From positions 248,001 to 312,000 of the forward strand of contig NZ_WMEU01000003.1 of assembly GCF_009856295.1 (NCBI RefSeq): a stretch of 64,000 nucleotides of DNA. The letters are read 5' to 3'. The notes below the pieces were generated by a model that saw only the letters and a list, made by a program, of their open reading frames with translations, was not told the DNA's origin and did no database searches. This DNA is from Pontibacillus yanchengensis. GTDB taxonomy: Bacteria; Bacillota; Bacilli; Bacillales; BH030062. Below are positions 35,079 through 44,500 of the stretch, in pieces. Each line of letters starts with the position of its first letter. The stretch's first letter is position 1. The position numbers and the translations under genes are program-made.

Positions 35079-36050
35079 ATGTATATCGGTATAGACGGCG
35101 GCGGTTCAAAAACGGAAGCTATGATGTGTGATGAAAAAGGTGTTGTGGTTGCGCGAACTGTTGGAGGTTCCACCAATGTGAAGTCGAGGTCAACGGATGC
35201 TATTAAGCAAACACTGAAGGAGCTTTTTCATGATTTATTTATCCAAGCGGATGTCGCTTATGAACATGTTACGGGCGTTTTTGTTTCCTCTGCTGGAGGG
35301 GACCGGTTGGAAGATCATGAGCGGTGGCAAGACTGGATTTACGAGGTAGCGCCAGGTATTCGTGGAAAGATGGATGTGCGAAACGATGCATATGGAGCGC
35401 TCGCCAGTGGAACCTTTTCCATGGAAGGAACAGTACTGATTGCAGGTACTGGGTCGATTGCTTACTCAATTCTGGATGGGGAGTCTAGACGTGTTGGCGG
35501 TTGGGGGTACCTGCTTGGTGATGAAGGAAGCGGGTATGACCTTGGTCGCCAGGCGTTATCGAAAGTTGCGCATATGCATGATGGCTTGATGGAGCTCGAC
35601 CTCGAATTCATGCAGATTATGTTGACCTCGTTGCAGGTAGACAGCGCGGCTGAGGTGATAACAGCTGTGTATGAGGATGACTATCCAAGGCGGAGAATTG
35701 CTTCCCTTGCTGAGCACGTCATTTTATTGGCGCAAGCTGGGAATGCTACAGCACGACAAATCATTGGGGAAGCGTTGAGAAGTTTACTAGAGCTAGTAGA
35801 TCAGGTTCATTCGGAAGATGTGCCATTGGTGTTGAGCGGAGGGATGTTCCAATCAACGTTTATGCGCCTAGCTTTTTGCAACCTTTTTGAGAAAAAATAT
35901 CCGCATCATCATGCCATCATTCATCCAGATGTACCTCCTGTTGTAGGCGCATTAGTGTGCGCATTGCTTTTGGGAGAGGAAACGGTGACAAATGAAGTGA
36001 AGGAGAATCTACAATCCTCAAGCCGGTCTTTGAACCGTAGCTTTACTTGA
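35079..36050 (+). CDS. BadF/BadG-type amino-sugar kinase, NagK/MurK-like
   Basis: A 323-residue ASKHA-fold kinase. It has phosphate-1 GIDGGGSKTEA, the phosphate-2/connecting segments LIAGTGSIAY and GGWGYLLGDEGSGYDLGR, and adenosine motif LVLSGGMFQS. This family includes eukaryote-like GlcNAc kinases and MurK of Clostridium, which phosphorylates both MurNAc and GlcNAc at O-6. Between a sugar permease and murQ2, such an activity would turn imported MurNAc into MurNAc-6-phosphate. I use ATG at 35079; an in-frame GTG at 35064 inside the permease gene would add five residues. Confidence 0.85.
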   Translation: MYIGIDGGGSKTEAMMCDEKGVVVARTVGGSTNVKSRSTDAIKQTLKELFHDLFIQADVAYEHVTGVFVSSAGGDRLEDHERWQDWIYEVAPGIRGKMDVRNDAYGALASGTFSMEGTVLIAGTGSIAYSILDGESRRVGGWGYLLGDEGSGYDLGRQALSKVAHMHDGLMELDLEFMQIMLTSLQVDSAAEVITAVYEDDYPRRRIASLAEHVILLAQAGNATARQIIGEALRSLLELVDQVHSEDVPLVLSGGMFQSTFMRLAFCNLFEKKYPHHHAIIHPDVPPVVGALVCALLLGEETVTNEVKENLQSSSRSLNRSFT

Positions 36051-36068
36051 AAGGGAGGTGCAACGACG

Positions 36069-36992
36069 ATGTCTGAAACCGATCCAATCGTTAACACAGA
36101 AATGCGCAATGAAAAGTCCAACCACTTGCACCAGTTTTCGACGATGGACATTATTAAACTGATGAACGAAGAGGATGACAAGGTAGCCGGTGCTGTCAAA
36201 CATGCCCTTCCTCAAATTGAACGGGTGATCGACCGGGCTGTCGAGGTGATGGAAAAGGGAGGTAGACTCTTTTATTTCGGTGCTGGAACGAGCGGTCGCC
36301 TCGGGGTACTCGATGCATCCGAATGCCCGCCAACGTTCGGCGTCTCGCATGACCTCGTTAACGGAGTGATTGCAGGCGGTGACGAGGCTTTACGCTATCC
36401 GATCGAAAATGCCGAAGACAGCAAAGAAACAGGTGCAGCGGATGTGCGAAAGCATGTGAGCGCTGAAGATATGGTTATCGGCATTGCCTCAAGCGGTCGC
36501 ACCCCATATGTGCTAGGCGCGATGGAAGCTGCCTTTGAGTTGGAAGTATCCACAGGGTGCGTATGCTGTAATGTCGGAACCGAACTTGCCGAAATGGTCG
36601 GCTATCCTATCGAAGTACCAGTTGGAGCTGAAGTCGTCACAGGCTCAACCCGATTGAAGGCAGGAACCGCGCAAAAAATGGTGCTAAACATGATTTCCAC
36701 CGCCACCATGATTAAGCTCGGAAAAGTGTATCGGAATCTCATGGTCAACGTCCAAGCCTCAAATGAAAAATTACGCAAACGCGCCATTTCCATCATTCAA
36801 GAACTTACCGGCGTAGATGAGACGAAAGCCGCTTACTATAGTCGTCAGGCCAATGGCGACGCCCGCATCGCTACTCTGATGATACTGCTGGAAATTGACG
36901 CAAACGCAGCACAATCATTACTCGATCAGAAAAATGGACACTTTCCAAATGCGGTGAAGGGGTTTGAGGTTGCTGATGGGAAGAGGGAATGA
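36069..36992 (+). CDS. murQ: N-acetylmuramic acid 6-phosphate etherase (copy 2)
   Basis: A 307-residue MurQ with the same motifs as copy 1 (GRLFYFGAGTSGRLGVLDA, ECPPTFGV, GSTRLKAGTAQKM), and the stretch MIKLGKVYRNLMVNVQASNE is identical in both. Elsewhere the two have diverged clearly, and copy 2 uses more G/C-ending codons. The ATG follows GGGAGGTG. It is the last gene of operon 2, downstream of the putative MurNAc kinase. Confidence 0.95.
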   Translation: MSETDPIVNTEMRNEKSNHLHQFSTMDIIKLMNEEDDKVAGAVKHALPQIERVIDRAVEVMEKGGRLFYFGAGTSGRLGVLDASECPPTFGVSHDLVNGVIAGGDEALRYPIENAEDSKETGAADVRKHVSAEDMVIGIASSGRTPYVLGAMEAAFELEVSTGCVCCNVGTELAEMVGYPIEVPVGAEVVTGSTRLKAGTAQKMVLNMISTATMIKLGKVYRNLMVNVQASNEKLRKRAISIIQELTGVDETKAAYYSRQANGDARIATLMILLEIDANAAQSLLDQKNGHFPNAVKGFEVADGKRE

Positions 36993-37001
36993 TTCTGGAG
37001 G

Positions 37002-37030
37002 AAGGTCACTGTTTGGGTGGCCTTTTTTTC
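37002..37030 (+). terminator. Terminator of operon 2
   Basis: AAGGTCAC-TGTTTGG-GTGGCCTT followed by T residues. Confidence 0.85.
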
Positions 37031-37131
37031 TTATGGAGATAGACATTTCGTTCCCACTTTATCGACTATTTTCTAATGGTTAGGAGGAAGAGGGAGAGGA
37101 GACGCCGAATCAGTAGAAGGAGGTGATTGTA

Positions 37132-38118
37132 TTGATTGTTAGAGAACTGACAAAACCGATTGATTTGTTTAAGGAAGAAGCATTAGCGCTGCGCCTAGTT
37201 GGGAATTATCCCCGGCGTGCTGAGCTTGATGATAGCATAGGCCGGAGGAAAGCTGGATATCGTAGCGAGAAGGCGCTTGATTATTACCTGCATTTTTTGC
37301 CCGAATCCTCATTCGTTTTCCGCGGAATCCGCATCCCCACTAGTACCGCAGCCTTTCAAATCGACAACCTGATTTTGACTTCAAGTGCAGCTATCATCGT
37401 AGAAGTGAAGCACCTAGCAGGCAACATCTTTTTTGATCAAACGTTTGATCAATTTATTAGAAAAGATGAAAATGGCAAGGAAGAACGCTTCTCCAACCCC
37501 ATTGCCCAAGTCGACCGCCAGAAAATCAAACTCCGCAACTGGCTCCGCCCCCATCTCTCCCAACCACTCCCCATCGACCACATCATCGTATTCACCCACC
37601 CACATGCCATCCTTGATACTAACATGCACGACGACCCGAGATTGCGCAACATTGTATATGCAGATCACATGCTAGATAAGGTGAAGGAACTTACTGCGAA
37701 ATATAAGAGGGAAGTCCTGTCTAGGAGCCAACTGTTCACACTACGTGACCAACTTTTGAAAAGCGACCGCCCACTGGACGTTGATGTACTGGGAAGGTTT
37801 GGCGTTCGGAAGGAAGATGTGTTGAAGGGCGTGCAGTGTGTTGCGTGTGGGCGATTGGGGATGAAGAGAGTAAAACTACGCTGGCAATGTCCCTTTTGTT
37901 GGAAAAGGGATATTTCTGCGCATGAACGCGCTGTTTATGATTATTTTTTATTGATGGGGAAGGAGATTACGTGTGTACAATGTAAATCTTTTTTGCAATT
38001 GGAGTCTAGACACATAACTTATCAAGTTTTAAAAGGAATGAATCTAAGAAGTACGGGTTCCAATAAGGGAAGGAAATACCACATGCCTGCTAATATAGCT
38101 GATCTCTATATGAAGTAG
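37132..38118 (+). CDS. NERD-domain protein with C-terminal zinc ribbon
   Basis: A 328-residue protein. The nuclease-related (NERD) domain covers about residues 45-165, with QIDNLILTSSAAIIVEVKH giving the acidic D...EVK pattern of restriction-endonuclease-like folds. A zinc ribbon follows: CVACGRLG...WQCPFCW, and a further CVQC. I chose TTG at 37132, since AAGGAGG lies eight bases upstream; the GTG three codons earlier overlaps the ribosome-binding site. NERD proteins are common single genes in Bacillus; their biochemical role is poorly defined, with DNA processing suggested by the fold. Confidence 0.85.
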   Translation: MIVRELTKPIDLFKEEALALRLVGNYPRRAELDDSIGRRKAGYRSEKALDYYLHFLPESSFVFRGIRIPTSTAAFQIDNLILTSSAAIIVEVKHLAGNIFFDQTFDQFIRKDENGKEERFSNPIAQVDRQKIKLRNWLRPHLSQPLPIDHIIVFTHPHAILDTNMHDDPRLRNIVYADHMLDKVKELTAKYKREVLSRSQLFTLRDQLLKSDRPLDVDVLGRFGVRKEDVLKGVQCVACGRLGMKRVKLRWQCPFCWKRDISAHERAVYDYFLLMGKEITCVQCKSFLQLESRHITYQVLKGMNLRSTGSNKGRKYHMPANIADLYMK

Positions 38119-38187
38119 TGCGGTGGTGGGGGACTCCAATGTTCAATAGGAAAGAGACCTAAGCATAATGTAGATCGAGAGGAAACC

Positions 38188-38586
38188 CACGCATATCGAT
38201 GAAAAACTCAAGCATATCAAGAGGATACTCACGCATATCAGTAGAGAACCCACGCATATCAAGAGGAAACTCACGCATATCAGTAGAGAACCCACGCATA
38301 TCAAGAGGAAACTCACGCATATCAGTAGAGAACCCACGCATATCAAGAGGAAACTCACTCATATCAAGAGGAAACTCACGCATATCAAGAGGAAACTCAC
38401 GCATATCAGTAGAGAACCCACGCATATCAAGAGGAAACTCACGCATATCAGTAGAGAACCCACGCATATCAGTAGAGAACCCACGCATATCAAGAGGAAA
38501 CTCACGCATATCAGTAGAGAACCCACGCATATCAAGAGGAAACTCACGCATATCAGGAAGAAACCCACGCATAACCCCATCCTCAC
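38188..38586. repeat. 21-bp tandem repeat array, about 19 units
   Basis: Two unit types, A = CACGCATATCAAGAGGAAAC(T) and B = CACGCATATCAGTAGAGAAC(C), alternate mostly as A-B with AAA and BB irregularities. The first two units and the last two are degenerate, the interior units are almost perfect. Because 21 is divisible by three, long open frames of heptad repeats exist on both strands, but none has a ribosome-binding site. The array lies between the NERD and DUF2252 genes. Confidence 0.92.
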
Positions 38587-38665
38587 TACTGAGCAACCTC
38601 CACCACCCCCACCCAAAATTTACAAGTTACACTTCTCCAAAAACGGGAATGTTACAAGGAGCGTA

Positions 38666-38694
38666 TTGTGTTCAACCATGATCACTACTAGTAT
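38666..38694 (+). promoter_or_regulatory. Possible promoter of the DUF2252 gene
   Basis: TTGTGT, 17 bases, TAGTAT, about 37 bases before the ATG. Confidence 0.45.
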
Positions 38695-38731
38695 ATATTC
38701 GTGATTTCCATTAAGTAAGGAGGATGAAGAT

Positions 38732-40123
38732 ATGGTTGAGAATGCTGAGAGACGTATTAAGGATACAAAGAAGTATCTGCGGAAGCAGACGTTGCATACG
38801 ATTTTGGAGCAGTTCGATGCAGAGATTATGGAGTTGAGTAAGACGGATCGGAAGGCGAAGTACGATAAGATGAAGGAGGATCCGTTTAGTTTTTTCCGTG
38901 GGAGCGCGTATCTTTTCTATTATGATGTGTCGAATATTCCATTTTCCTATCATACACCTGATGATAAGCCGACGTGGATAATGGGAGATCTTCATTTTGA
39001 TAACTTCAGTGCGTTTCAAAATGAGGAAGGCGAGATTGTGTTTGACGTCGATGACTTTGATGAGGGCTTCCTAGGTTCTTATCTGTATGACGTGTTGCGC
39101 ATGGTTGTAAGTATTCGTCTGTTTGCAGCGCAGCAAGGTTTTAGTGAAAGTGAACAGGATGAGTTCGTCGAGCGATTTGCGAAATCTTATTACAAGCAAA
39201 TGAAAAAATTCACGAAAGATAAAGAGGATCCAGTTACCACGCGTTTCACTGTTGATAATACGAAGAGTGCGATTAAGAAAGCATTGAAAAAGCTTGAAGA
39301 GCGTAAGGAAACGCACGAATTGGAGAAGCAGACGACTGTAGATGAAAACGGCAATCGTATTTTTGATCGTGAAAATACGAAGCTTGATCCTGTTTCGAAC
39401 AATGAGTTTAAGGAAATTAATAAGGTTTGGGATCAGTACCTTCAAAGCGTCGCAGAGGAAAGTTTCCAAAACAAGGATCATTATGAAATTAAGGATATTG
39501 TGAAAAAGTCAGGTGCAGGCATTGGTTCCACTGGCTTGAAGCGTTTCTACATTTTAATAGAAGGAAAGCATGATAATGAGCATGAAGATGATGTGATTCT
39601 GGAGGCAAAAGAAGCGCGTGCACCAATTCCGGCTTACTTTTTCCCATATGATGAGCAGTTCTGGACAGCCCACAAGCATCAGGGTGAGCGCGTGACTGTT
39701 ACCCAGCAGGCGATGCACCATATGGCTGATCCATATTTAGGCTATTTCACGATGCAGGGCCGTGACTTTTATGTGCGCGAGCGTTCTCCGTATGAAAAAG
39801 ATTTAAAGGAGAAGCACTTGCAAGAATATGATGATGTCGATAAAACATTGAAGACGATGGGCAAAATTGCAGCAAAAATTCACGCTCGTGCCGATGGTGA
39901 TATCGAGAATCATATTCTGGATTACCACAGTGAAAATGAAATTCTAGAAGCAATCGGTGATGACAGTGAAGGCTTCATCAACGAGCTTCAGCTATGGTCC
40001 AAATTTTACAAAGAGCGTGTAGAACAGGATCATGAGCTCTTCAAAGAATGGTTGAATGAGTATTTCTATCAACTATTCCAACCGAAAAAAAGCAACACAC
40101 CGCGTAGTGCTAGAAAGCAGTAG
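38732..40123 (+). CDS. DUF2252 family protein
   Basis: A 463-residue soluble protein. The kinase-like DUF2252 signature is visible: FFRGSAYLFYYDV, then MGDLHFDNFSAFQ, FDVDDFDEGFLGSYLYDVLRM and later YDDVDKTLKTMGKIAAKIHARA. The GDLH-DNF and DVDDFDE motifs recall aminoglycoside-phosphotransferase-like folds, but no activity is established. AAGGAGG lies eight to nine bases before the ATG. It is a single-gene unit between its own promoter and a large hairpin. Confidence 0.85.
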   Translation: MVENAERRIKDTKKYLRKQTLHTILEQFDAEIMELSKTDRKAKYDKMKEDPFSFFRGSAYLFYYDVSNIPFSYHTPDDKPTWIMGDLHFDNFSAFQNEEGEIVFDVDDFDEGFLGSYLYDVLRMVVSIRLFAAQQGFSESEQDEFVERFAKSYYKQMKKFTKDKEDPVTTRFTVDNTKSAIKKALKKLEERKETHELEKQTTVDENGNRIFDRENTKLDPVSNNEFKEINKVWDQYLQSVAEESFQNKDHYEIKDIVKKSGAGIGSTGLKRFYILIEGKHDNEHEDDVILEAKEARAPIPAYFFPYDEQFWTAHKHQGERVTVTQQAMHHMADPYLGYFTMQGRDFYVRERSPYEKDLKEKHLQEYDDVDKTLKTMGKIAAKIHARADGDIENHILDYHSENEILEAIGDDSEGFINELQLWSKFYKERVEQDHELFKEWLNEYFYQLFQPKKSNTPRSARKQ

Positions 40124-40130
40124 TAAATAA

Positions 40131-40223
40131 AAGAGGCTGGGACATAAGTGTTTTAGCCTACAAAAAATCCGAACTATCTTTCGAAAATTCCTCTATGGGA
40201 TTCGAAATAGTTCGGATTTTTAT
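40131..40223. terminator. Large bidirectional hairpin element with GAGGCTGGGACATAA head
   Basis: After AAGAGGCTGGGACATAAG comes a long inverted repeat: AAAAATCCGAACTAT and TTCGAA pair with TTCGAA and ATAGTTCGGATTTTT. T-runs on both strands let it serve the convergent DUF2252 and BASS genes. The GAGGCTGGGACATAA head recurs in intergenic hairpins of many Bacilli, as I recall. Confidence 0.75.
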
Positions 40224-40300
40224 CTTTATTTATGTTTTTATCATACTCATCATTCGATTTAAAAACTGATAATTATGGTTTTGTCCTATCCTTTTTTACA

Positions 40301-41260
40301 TTAAGCAGAAATTTGCTCTGCTTCGCTTTCCTCTTGTTCCTTTTGCTTGCGGAAAATTGTAGCAAGGATAGGACCAGAGATATTATGCCATACACTGAAG
40401 ATAGCGCTTGGTACTGCAGCTAGTGGACTGAAGTGCGTTGTCGCCAGTGTGGCGCCTAGTCCAGAGTTTTGCATGCCAACTTCGATAGAAACAGCACGTT
40501 GTTTTGGTGCTTCCATACCAAATAATTTTCCAAGACCGTACCCAACACCATAGCCGAGCACATTGTGTAGTACGACGATGGCAAAAATAAGCGCGCCAGT
40601 TTCGGCGATTTTTTCCTGATTTACACCAACAACTGCAGCTACGATAGCCACAATTGCGATAACGGAAACAAGTGGCAATGCCTTCACGCCAGCTTCTGCT
40701 TTCGAACCAAACATCCATTTGACTAGTAAGCCAAGTAGAATAGGAATGAGAACAATTTTTACGATGGAAAAGAATAGTGAGCCTGCAGATACGGGCATCC
40801 ATTCACTTGCGAAAAGCAGTACAAGTACTGGCGTAACAAGTGGTGCAAGCAATGTAGATACGGCTGTGATTGCCACCGATAGAGCAGTATCCCCTTTGGA
40901 TAAATAGGTCATAACGTTTGAAGATGTACCTCCAGGACAACAGCCAACTAAAATAACACCTGCTGCCACCTCATTGGAAACAGGTAATAACATAGCCAAC
41001 GCAAAGGCAAGTAAAGGCATGATCACAAACTGTGCAGCCACACCAATGCCAACGTCCTTTGGTCGACGTGCTACTTCTTTAAAATCATCTTTCGACAAAG
41101 ACAAGCCCATGCCAAACATGATGATACCTAGTAGCGGTACGATGTATGGAGCAATCCACGTGAAGCCGGATGGGAAAATGAAGGATAAGACCGCAAACAG
41201 AATCACCCAAACAGCGAACGTACTCCCCATAAAACCGCTGATTTTCTCTAATGTTTTCAT
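40301..41260 (-). CDS. BASS-family (bile acid:Na+ symporter type) membrane transporter
   Basis: A 319-residue protein with about nine to ten membrane segments: VVPLLGIIMFGMGLSLSKDDF at the first re-entrant region, GVILVGCCPGGTSSNVMTYL and EVGMQNSGLGATLA, the sodium-site signatures of the BASS family. Members move bile acids, pyruvate, pantothenate or other organic anions with sodium; the substrate here is unknown. I chose ATG at 41260 because GGGAGGT lies seven bases upstream; the frame continues 30 codons further without support. A -10 TATACT lies about 55 bases upstream. Confidence 0.9.
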   Translation of the reverse strand: MKTLEKISGFMGSTFAVWVILFAVLSFIFPSGFTWIAPYIVPLLGIIMFGMGLSLSKDDFKEVARRPKDVGIGVAAQFVIMPLLAFALAMLLPVSNEVAAGVILVGCCPGGTSSNVMTYLSKGDTALSVAITAVSTLLAPLVTPVLVLLFASEWMPVSAGSLFFSIVKIVLIPILLGLLVKWMFGSKAEAGVKALPLVSVIAIVAIVAAVVGVNQEKIAETGALIFAIVVLHNVLGYGVGYGLGKLFGMEAPKQRAVSIEVGMQNSGLGATLATTHFSPLAAVPSAIFSVWHNISGPILATIFRKQKEQEESEAEQISA

Positions 41261-41368
41261 AGTATGTACCTCCCTTGTAAAGTAAAGTAGGGAAGAGTAT
41301 ACAGTATAATCTGAAAAATCAAAACCTTTTTCTCTTTTTTTTCTTAACAAATTAACGCTTTAGTGGAG

Positions 41369-41515
41369 GGTAGATGCTGATATGCGCTCTGGCAGCGTAT
41401 CGCCCTGCGATATGCTCTCTACATGCGATGCGTTTATGCTCTCTTAGAGGCCGAGATACAATCGTACCGCCCCCCGATACACCCGATACGCCACCCTGAT
41501 ATCCGCTCGTTTCAC
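41369..41515. repeat. Degenerate ATGCGCTC/GATACACC-type spacer repeats
   Basis: Irregular units such as GATATGCGCTCTGG, GATATGCTCTCTAC and TTTATGCTCTCTTA, then CCGATACACCCGATACGCC. It resembles 29666-29817. I see no gene in 41261-41525 apart from the promoter of the BASS gene. Confidence 0.4.
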
Positions 41516-41525
41516 ATCTCCCGCA

Positions 41526-41556
41526 TAAAAAATCCACCTGCCGCAGCAGATGGATC
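41526..41556 (-). terminator. Terminator of the SNF2 helicase gene
   Basis: On the minus strand, ATCCATCTGC-TGCG-GCAGGTGGAT followed by TTTTTAT. Confidence 0.88.
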
Positions 41557-41569
41557 ATTACTCCCATCA

Positions 41570-44500
41570 TCATATACTCAAGATATCGCGAATATCGTCT
41601 TCCGTGAGGGCGGATAGGTTGCCTTCACCGGATTGGATGAGGGTGTCAAATAGGTTTTGTTTTTTCTCTTGTAAGGATTGTATTTTTTCTTCGATGGTGC
41701 CTTTGGCGATCATTTTGACGACTTGGACGGATTTATTTTGTCCGATGCGGTGGGCACGGTCGGCGGCTTGTTGCTCGACGGCTGGGTTCCACCATAGGTC
41801 GTATAGTACGACGGTGTCGGCGCCTACTAGGTTCAGCCCGGTTCCGCCTGCTTTTAAGGAAATCAAGAATAGGTCGTTTTCTCCCTCATTAAAGCGTGTT
41901 GCCATATCGACGCGGTTCTGGGAAGGGGTGGAGCCATCTAAATAAAAGTAGGACAGCTTTTCTTCCTCCACAACCTGGGCAATCAAGTCCAGCATCGAAG
42001 TGAACTGGGAGAAAATCAGCAAGCGCTGACCATTTTCGTAAGCTTCCTGAATGAAGGTACGCAGTTCTTCCAGTTTGCCGGACTGTCCTTCGTAATTTTC
42101 CACGAACAGACCTGGATGGCAACATAGCTGGCGGAGACGTGTCAGGTTACTCAGAATTTGCATACGATTCTTCTGCAATCCTTCGCCTTCCAGCTGGGAT
42201 TTTGTTTGCTGTTGAATTTCATTTAGGTAGCCCACATAAAGCTGGCGCTGTTCTTTTGTTAAATCGGTATAGCGCACCGTTTGTATTTTTTCTGGTAGTT
42301 CCTTCAACACTTCCTGCTTTGTTCGGCGCAACACAAATGGTGATATCTTTTTCTGAATCATTTGTTGTGGTACGCCTTTAAATGTCTTCCGATCATACAG
42401 CAATCCTGGCATCACGACAGAAAACAGCGACCACAGCTCTTCAGCCCGATTTTCAACTGGGGTACCGGTTAGGGCAAATGCTGTTTCAGCTCGAATACCG
42501 CGAATGGCTTTGTACGTTAAGGAAGCGTGGTTTTTAAAAGACTGTGCTTCATCTAGCAATAAGCCTTTGAAAAAATAGGACTGGTATTGTTCAACGTCAC
42601 GACGCATCATTGGGTAAGAGGTAATTACCAAGTCGGCGCCCTCTAATTCCTCAATTTGTTTGCGACGTTCTTCCTTCGAACCTGATACGACACGAACATT
42701 CAACGTTGGTGCGAATTTAGCGGCTTCCTGCTCCCAGTTGTAAATAAGTGAAGCAGGGGAGACGACGAGAAACGGATGAGCATCAGGACGTTCTTTTCTA
42801 CCTGCTAATATATAGGCTAGCCCTTGCAATGTTTTACCGAGTCCCATCTCATCGGCAAGCACGCCTCCAAAACCATGACGAGAAAGGGAGCGCAACCACT
42901 GGAATCCTCGCAACTGATAGTCACGAAGGTTAGCTTGCAAGTCTTCAGGTGGTGTTTCGTTTAACGTTTCTGGATGCTTCACTGCTTCGATGAGTTTCTT
43001 GAACGCCTCACTTTGCTGGACACCTGTTGATGTATCCACTTGGAGTGCGCGGTATTTTGGTAAATGTAACACGCCATCTTGGATGTCATCTGTATCAAGG
43101 TCCAGCTGCTCAAATAAGGAGCGTGTATTTTCCCACGCATCTTCCTCTAAATCAATGATTTTTCCATTATTAAACTGGTGATACGATTGCTTTTGACGTA
43201 AGGCTTTAAACAAGGAAGAAATTTCATCATCTGATAAATCTTCAGTAGGGAAGCGTACCTCAAACCAGCCGTAGCTTTCATCTACATCTAAGGATAGGGG
43301 GATATCGTCTGGTAATTCACTGTACATTTCATCTACAGCTTCCGATTTCATAACTTCGGCACGTTTTTCAAGTTCTGGCAGGATTTGATAAAAGAACTGT
43401 CCTAAATCCTGACTTCCACTAAGTGATAAAACCTCGCCATTCCAGTGGAAATTTGCCTGTTCAATTAGATTCATGATTTGCCGTTCCTTATTCATGTTCC
43501 GCGAAATCATTTGTTCTGGATGCTGGCGACTACGCTGAAATGGATTGATTTTTTCATCTCCATATTCAAACACAAGTTGAGCTTGAAGCATGTTCTCATT
43601 TCGCTCCAGTTGCATTTTAGGATTACAGTCGAAGCGTTTTAACTGTGTAGAGATGGAGCTGTCGATCTCAAGTAAATTATGGGCTTCCAGTACCGGAAAA
43701 ACCGTTCCAGCCAGTTGCTCAATGTGCTCCTGTTGAAACACTTGGGTATTGTCGCGCTGACTTTCGAGATGGTTATAAAGTGGAATCACCGTATTTTGCA
43801 GCGCAGCATCTACTTTATAAAGGCTTTCATTTTTAATGAAGTAAGGGGATCTCGCGATTTGCTTGCTTGTAAATCCATTGTCCTTAATCGATAAGGAATA
43901 GTGACCATCTTCCTTTGATAATACAAACTCCTCAGGAAATGTATTCGGAATGACGCGGAATGGAATTTCATCCTTATATCGCTTCAGCACTACCGCATCG
44001 CATTCCTCTAGTAACGTGAAAAGTTCCTCCACGAAATGATTAGGAATATGAATGCTCTTTTTGGCGCTACTTCGATAATAATCATTCTCGGCAAAAAACT
44101 GTTGGCTTTTAATAAGAGGATGTAAATGGCGGAATACCTCTGCATCTTCTTCCGTCATAATCTGTTGTTCTGGATCGTACGTGTAATGTTGCGTGAAATA
44201 AAGAGGTTCTCGGTTATACCAAGCATCAATGAAAGCACCTGGATCTTTTACCACATAGAGGCGAGATGTCCCTGCTTTAATGGATAGTTCCAGGTCCTCG
44301 GGTGCTGAATAACGAGAGAACATTCCTTCTAATTCAAATTGGATATAGAGGGGCTCCTTCGGCGTAGAAAATAACGACTCCTGAACTGTAACATAGTCTA
44401 ACAGCTCATCTACAAAAGAAGAAGCCTGTTGAATATCATGGTTGGAGGGTTCGGTTTTTGTCTCCATTTTCGTTTCGGCGGTTCGCTTGTTCCAAACCGT

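Noticed and set aside
38188..38586. CRISPR array
   Set aside because: Units are contiguous 21-mers without unique spacers, and no cas gene is nearby.
38159..38681. Long open frames on both strands through the 21-bp array (145 and 160 codons)
   Set aside because: A repeat length divisible by three keeps any stop-free frame open. No frame has a ribosome-binding site, and the frames on opposite strands are equally long.
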